A DNA stretch of 34,091 nucleotides, taken from positions 1 through 34,091 of the IMG/VR virus record IMGVR_UViG_3300025759_000334; one strand, given 5' to 3'. This DNA comes from a virus. This document shows, piece by piece, positions 32,569-34,091 of the stretch. The position numbers and the translations under genes are program-made. The notes below the pieces were generated by a model. The model saw only the letters and a list, made by a program, of their open reading frames with translations. It was not told the DNA's origin and ran no database searches. Within the stretch, counting starts at the first letter, position 1. Each line of letters begins with the position of its first letter.

Positions 32569-34091
32569 TTATTCTTTAATTAATTTAGATGTATTACCTG
32601 TGTTTTTATACTTAGCAATACTTATGTTTAGTTTCGGTTTTTCTATTTTAGCGTTTGGAGCGTACAAATGCCTGTTGTTAGCCATTATAGCTAAACCAGA
32701 GCTTATAGATGCATCATGCTTTGTTCTTTTGTTTATATCAAACTTAGCCCAGTCGTTTAGTAATTCATTGAAATAACAACTACCAAATTGACCTTCGTTG
32801 TTCATACCTACGTGATTTTGTATATACATCTCAATTGCAGCGGCATGAGCCTGCTTTATATCTTCACTAGAGTTTGGTATACCACCTATTTCTTTTTCTG
32901 CTACAGATAACTTGTTCCATATTTTATCTGGCCTGTTCATGCTAAAGCCTCTATAACCACGTCTTCGTAAATAATACAATAGACGAGGTTTATTGTTCTC
33001 TGCAAGTAAAGGCATCCCGTAAAATACTAATGCCATTAGAACGTCTTCAAAGAATATCTCTGCGGTTTGTGGTCTTGCTAAATACTCTAAGAAAAACTGA
33101 TTAGCTGGTGCGTCTTCCATACTGAACTTAGTTAAACCGTGCAAAGCACCTTTAGAACCTTTACCATCTACTGTTCCTGATATATCATAGCTATCACAAC
33201 CAAAAGCACCCATGTGTTCGTTACCTGGGTATCTAACACCGTTTTTTATTACAACTTTGTTTTGTATATTTGGTGGTGGTGTCCAGCTTACTTTAAACCT
33301 ACCTTTAGGATCTGGATAAAATATTACTGTTGAATCTTTAACGCCATTAACCCACTGGAAGTTACCTATTGAAACACCTAATGTTCTAGACATTTCTTCA
33401 TTGTAGTCTATTTGCTCGTATAATTTTACTAAGTTAAATATACTATTTTTTGTTTCATCTCTAAACGCATGCTCAGTAGTTCTTGGAAACTGTCTGTAAA
33501 ATTCGTTTAGTGCATCTTGATCACCTTTTAAACCGTCAGCTTCGTTTTGCCAACTGTCTATAACTCCTATATCTATTAATTCCCCATGTGGATCGTAGGC
33601 TTCATAATCCGGAGTATTGAAGACTGGGCTTCCGTACTCATCAATAAATCCTTCGTAGTTCCACTCCATTGGGATAAAAAGAGAATATAGCCCAGACGCT
33701 GTCTGTCCATTTCTGTTTCGCTTAGTAACGTCTGATGCATTATATAATTTTTTAAAGTTTTCTCCACCTTTGTCTAAAGAGTTTGATGTTGAGCCCATCA
33801 TACATTTACCTATAATTCTACTACCTAATCGTAAACATGTTTTTGTAACTCGCCAGTTGTTTAATATATTATCAGGTCTTTCCCACTTACCACTTTCATC
33901 ATGTACTAAAAGCTTTAATTTTTCACCGTCATAACTATTGTCACCTGTATTTTTCCAGTCTATAGTTGTATCTAATCCTTCTAAATCTTCTAGCTTTTCG
34001 TTTGTTGTAATCTTCTTTCTAGTGAACTTAGAAGCTGGAACTCTATATGCAAGCTCGGATTTTGGCCTATCCATACCGTCTTGAATAGGAC
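32569..34091 (-). CDS. terL: Large terminase subunit (partial, N-terminus outside window)
   Basis: The frame stays open to the right edge, reading PIQDG just before the Met at 34074, so that Met is internal. Counting from it, LLVHDE (55-60) is the Walker B motif with Asp59 and Glu60, and MMGSTSN (93-99) is the coupling motif. Walker A is beyond the window. The nuclease domain shows GCDSYD (Asp294 the first metal ligand), then SKGALHG, FFED (Glu343, Asp344), and KHDASISSG (Asp454). This matches the RNase H-like nuclease of large terminases. It packages the genome and cuts concatemers. The small subunit is not in the window. Confidence 0.9.
   Translation of the reverse strand, partial: PIQDGMDRPKSELAYRVPASKFTRKKITTNEKLEDLEGLDTTIDWKNTGDNSYDGEKLKLLVHDESGKWERPDNILNNWRVTKTCLRLGSRIIGKCMMGSTSNSLDKGGENFKKLYNASDVTKRNRNGQTASGLYSLFIPMEWNYEGFIDEYGSPVFNTPDYEAYDPHGELIDIGVIDSWQNEADGLKGDQDALNEFYRQFPRTTEHAFRDETKNSIFNLVKLYEQIDYNEEMSRTLGVSIGNFQWVNGVKDSTVIFYPDPKGRFKVSWTPPPNIQNKVVIKNGVRYPGNEHMGAFGCDSYDISGTVDGKGSKGALHGLTKFSMEDAPANQFFLEYLARPQTAEIFFEDVLMALVFYGMPLLAENNKPRLLYYLRRRGYRGFSMNRPDKIWNKLSVAEKEIGGIPNSSEDIKQAHAAAIEMYIQNHVGMNNEGQFGSCYFNELLNDWAKFDINKRTKHDASISSGLAIMANNRHLYAPNAKIEKPKLNISIAKYKNTGNTSKLIKE

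Noticed and set aside
32450-32776. 108-codon + strand frame across the terminase/portal junction
   Set aside because: It is antisense to two well supported genes and has no family signature.

Overview
The window is a fragment of the late region of a tailed phage that infects a member of the Bacteroidota, most likely a marine flavobacterium. The host inference rests on genes typical of that phylum: an Hc1-type histone H1-like protein, an Omp28-type protein and a large repeat protein that both end in type IX secretion (T9SS) sorting tails, a Bacteroidota-type lipoprotein, AT-rich start regions without Shine-Dalgarno sequences, and AT-rich base composition. No integrase, transposase, tRNA, rRNA, CRISPR array or reverse transcriptase is visible. 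No tail sheath, tube or tape-measure gene is visible either. Together with ejection-type proteins this suggests a short-tailed (podovirus-like) virion whose gene order resembles crAss-like and related marine Bacteroidota phages. Family assignments are from memory and motif reading, not from database searches.

Layout. Positions 1-270 are on the + strand: the tail end of a possible membrane protein and a histone H1-like gene. A GNRA-loop hairpin at 291-322 is a likely bidirectional terminator between this unit and the converging late operon. Everything from 34091 down to 321 is on the - strand, read right to left. It begins with the large terminase (cut by the window edge), portal, scaffold and major capsid protein, followed by a strong terminator with a UUCG loop. 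Next come a conserved 273-aa head/neck protein, a ring/adaptor protein, a second neck protein, a 1586-aa tail-hub protein, two beta-rich structural proteins, three ejection-type proteins (244, 577 and 2189 aa), a cell-envelope island (8795-2843), three small virion proteins, an M15 peptidase, a tail-fibre protein and a 25-aa membrane micropeptide.

The most unusual part is 8795-2843. It holds two lipoproteins (one ending like an outer-membrane beta-barrel), a thermonuclease, a holin-like protein, a secreted thioredoxin fold without catalytic cysteines, a previously uncalled 28-aa micropeptide with six cysteines, an Omp28-type CGFC thioredoxin-fold protein with a T9SS tail, and a 763-aa cysteine-rich repeat protein with a T9SS sorting domain. 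The first two are joined to the 2189-aa virion gene by ATGA stop/start overlaps, so this is an integral part of the late operon. It suggests that the phage exports its own products to the host envelope and surface through host Sec, lipoprotein and T9SS routes late in infection.

The 2189-aa protein is a polyvalent ejection-type protein. It contains an HELLH metallopeptidase-like motif, a stretch resembling sigma-70 region 2, and a complete set of HAD phosphatase motifs ahead of a conserved helical C-terminal part.
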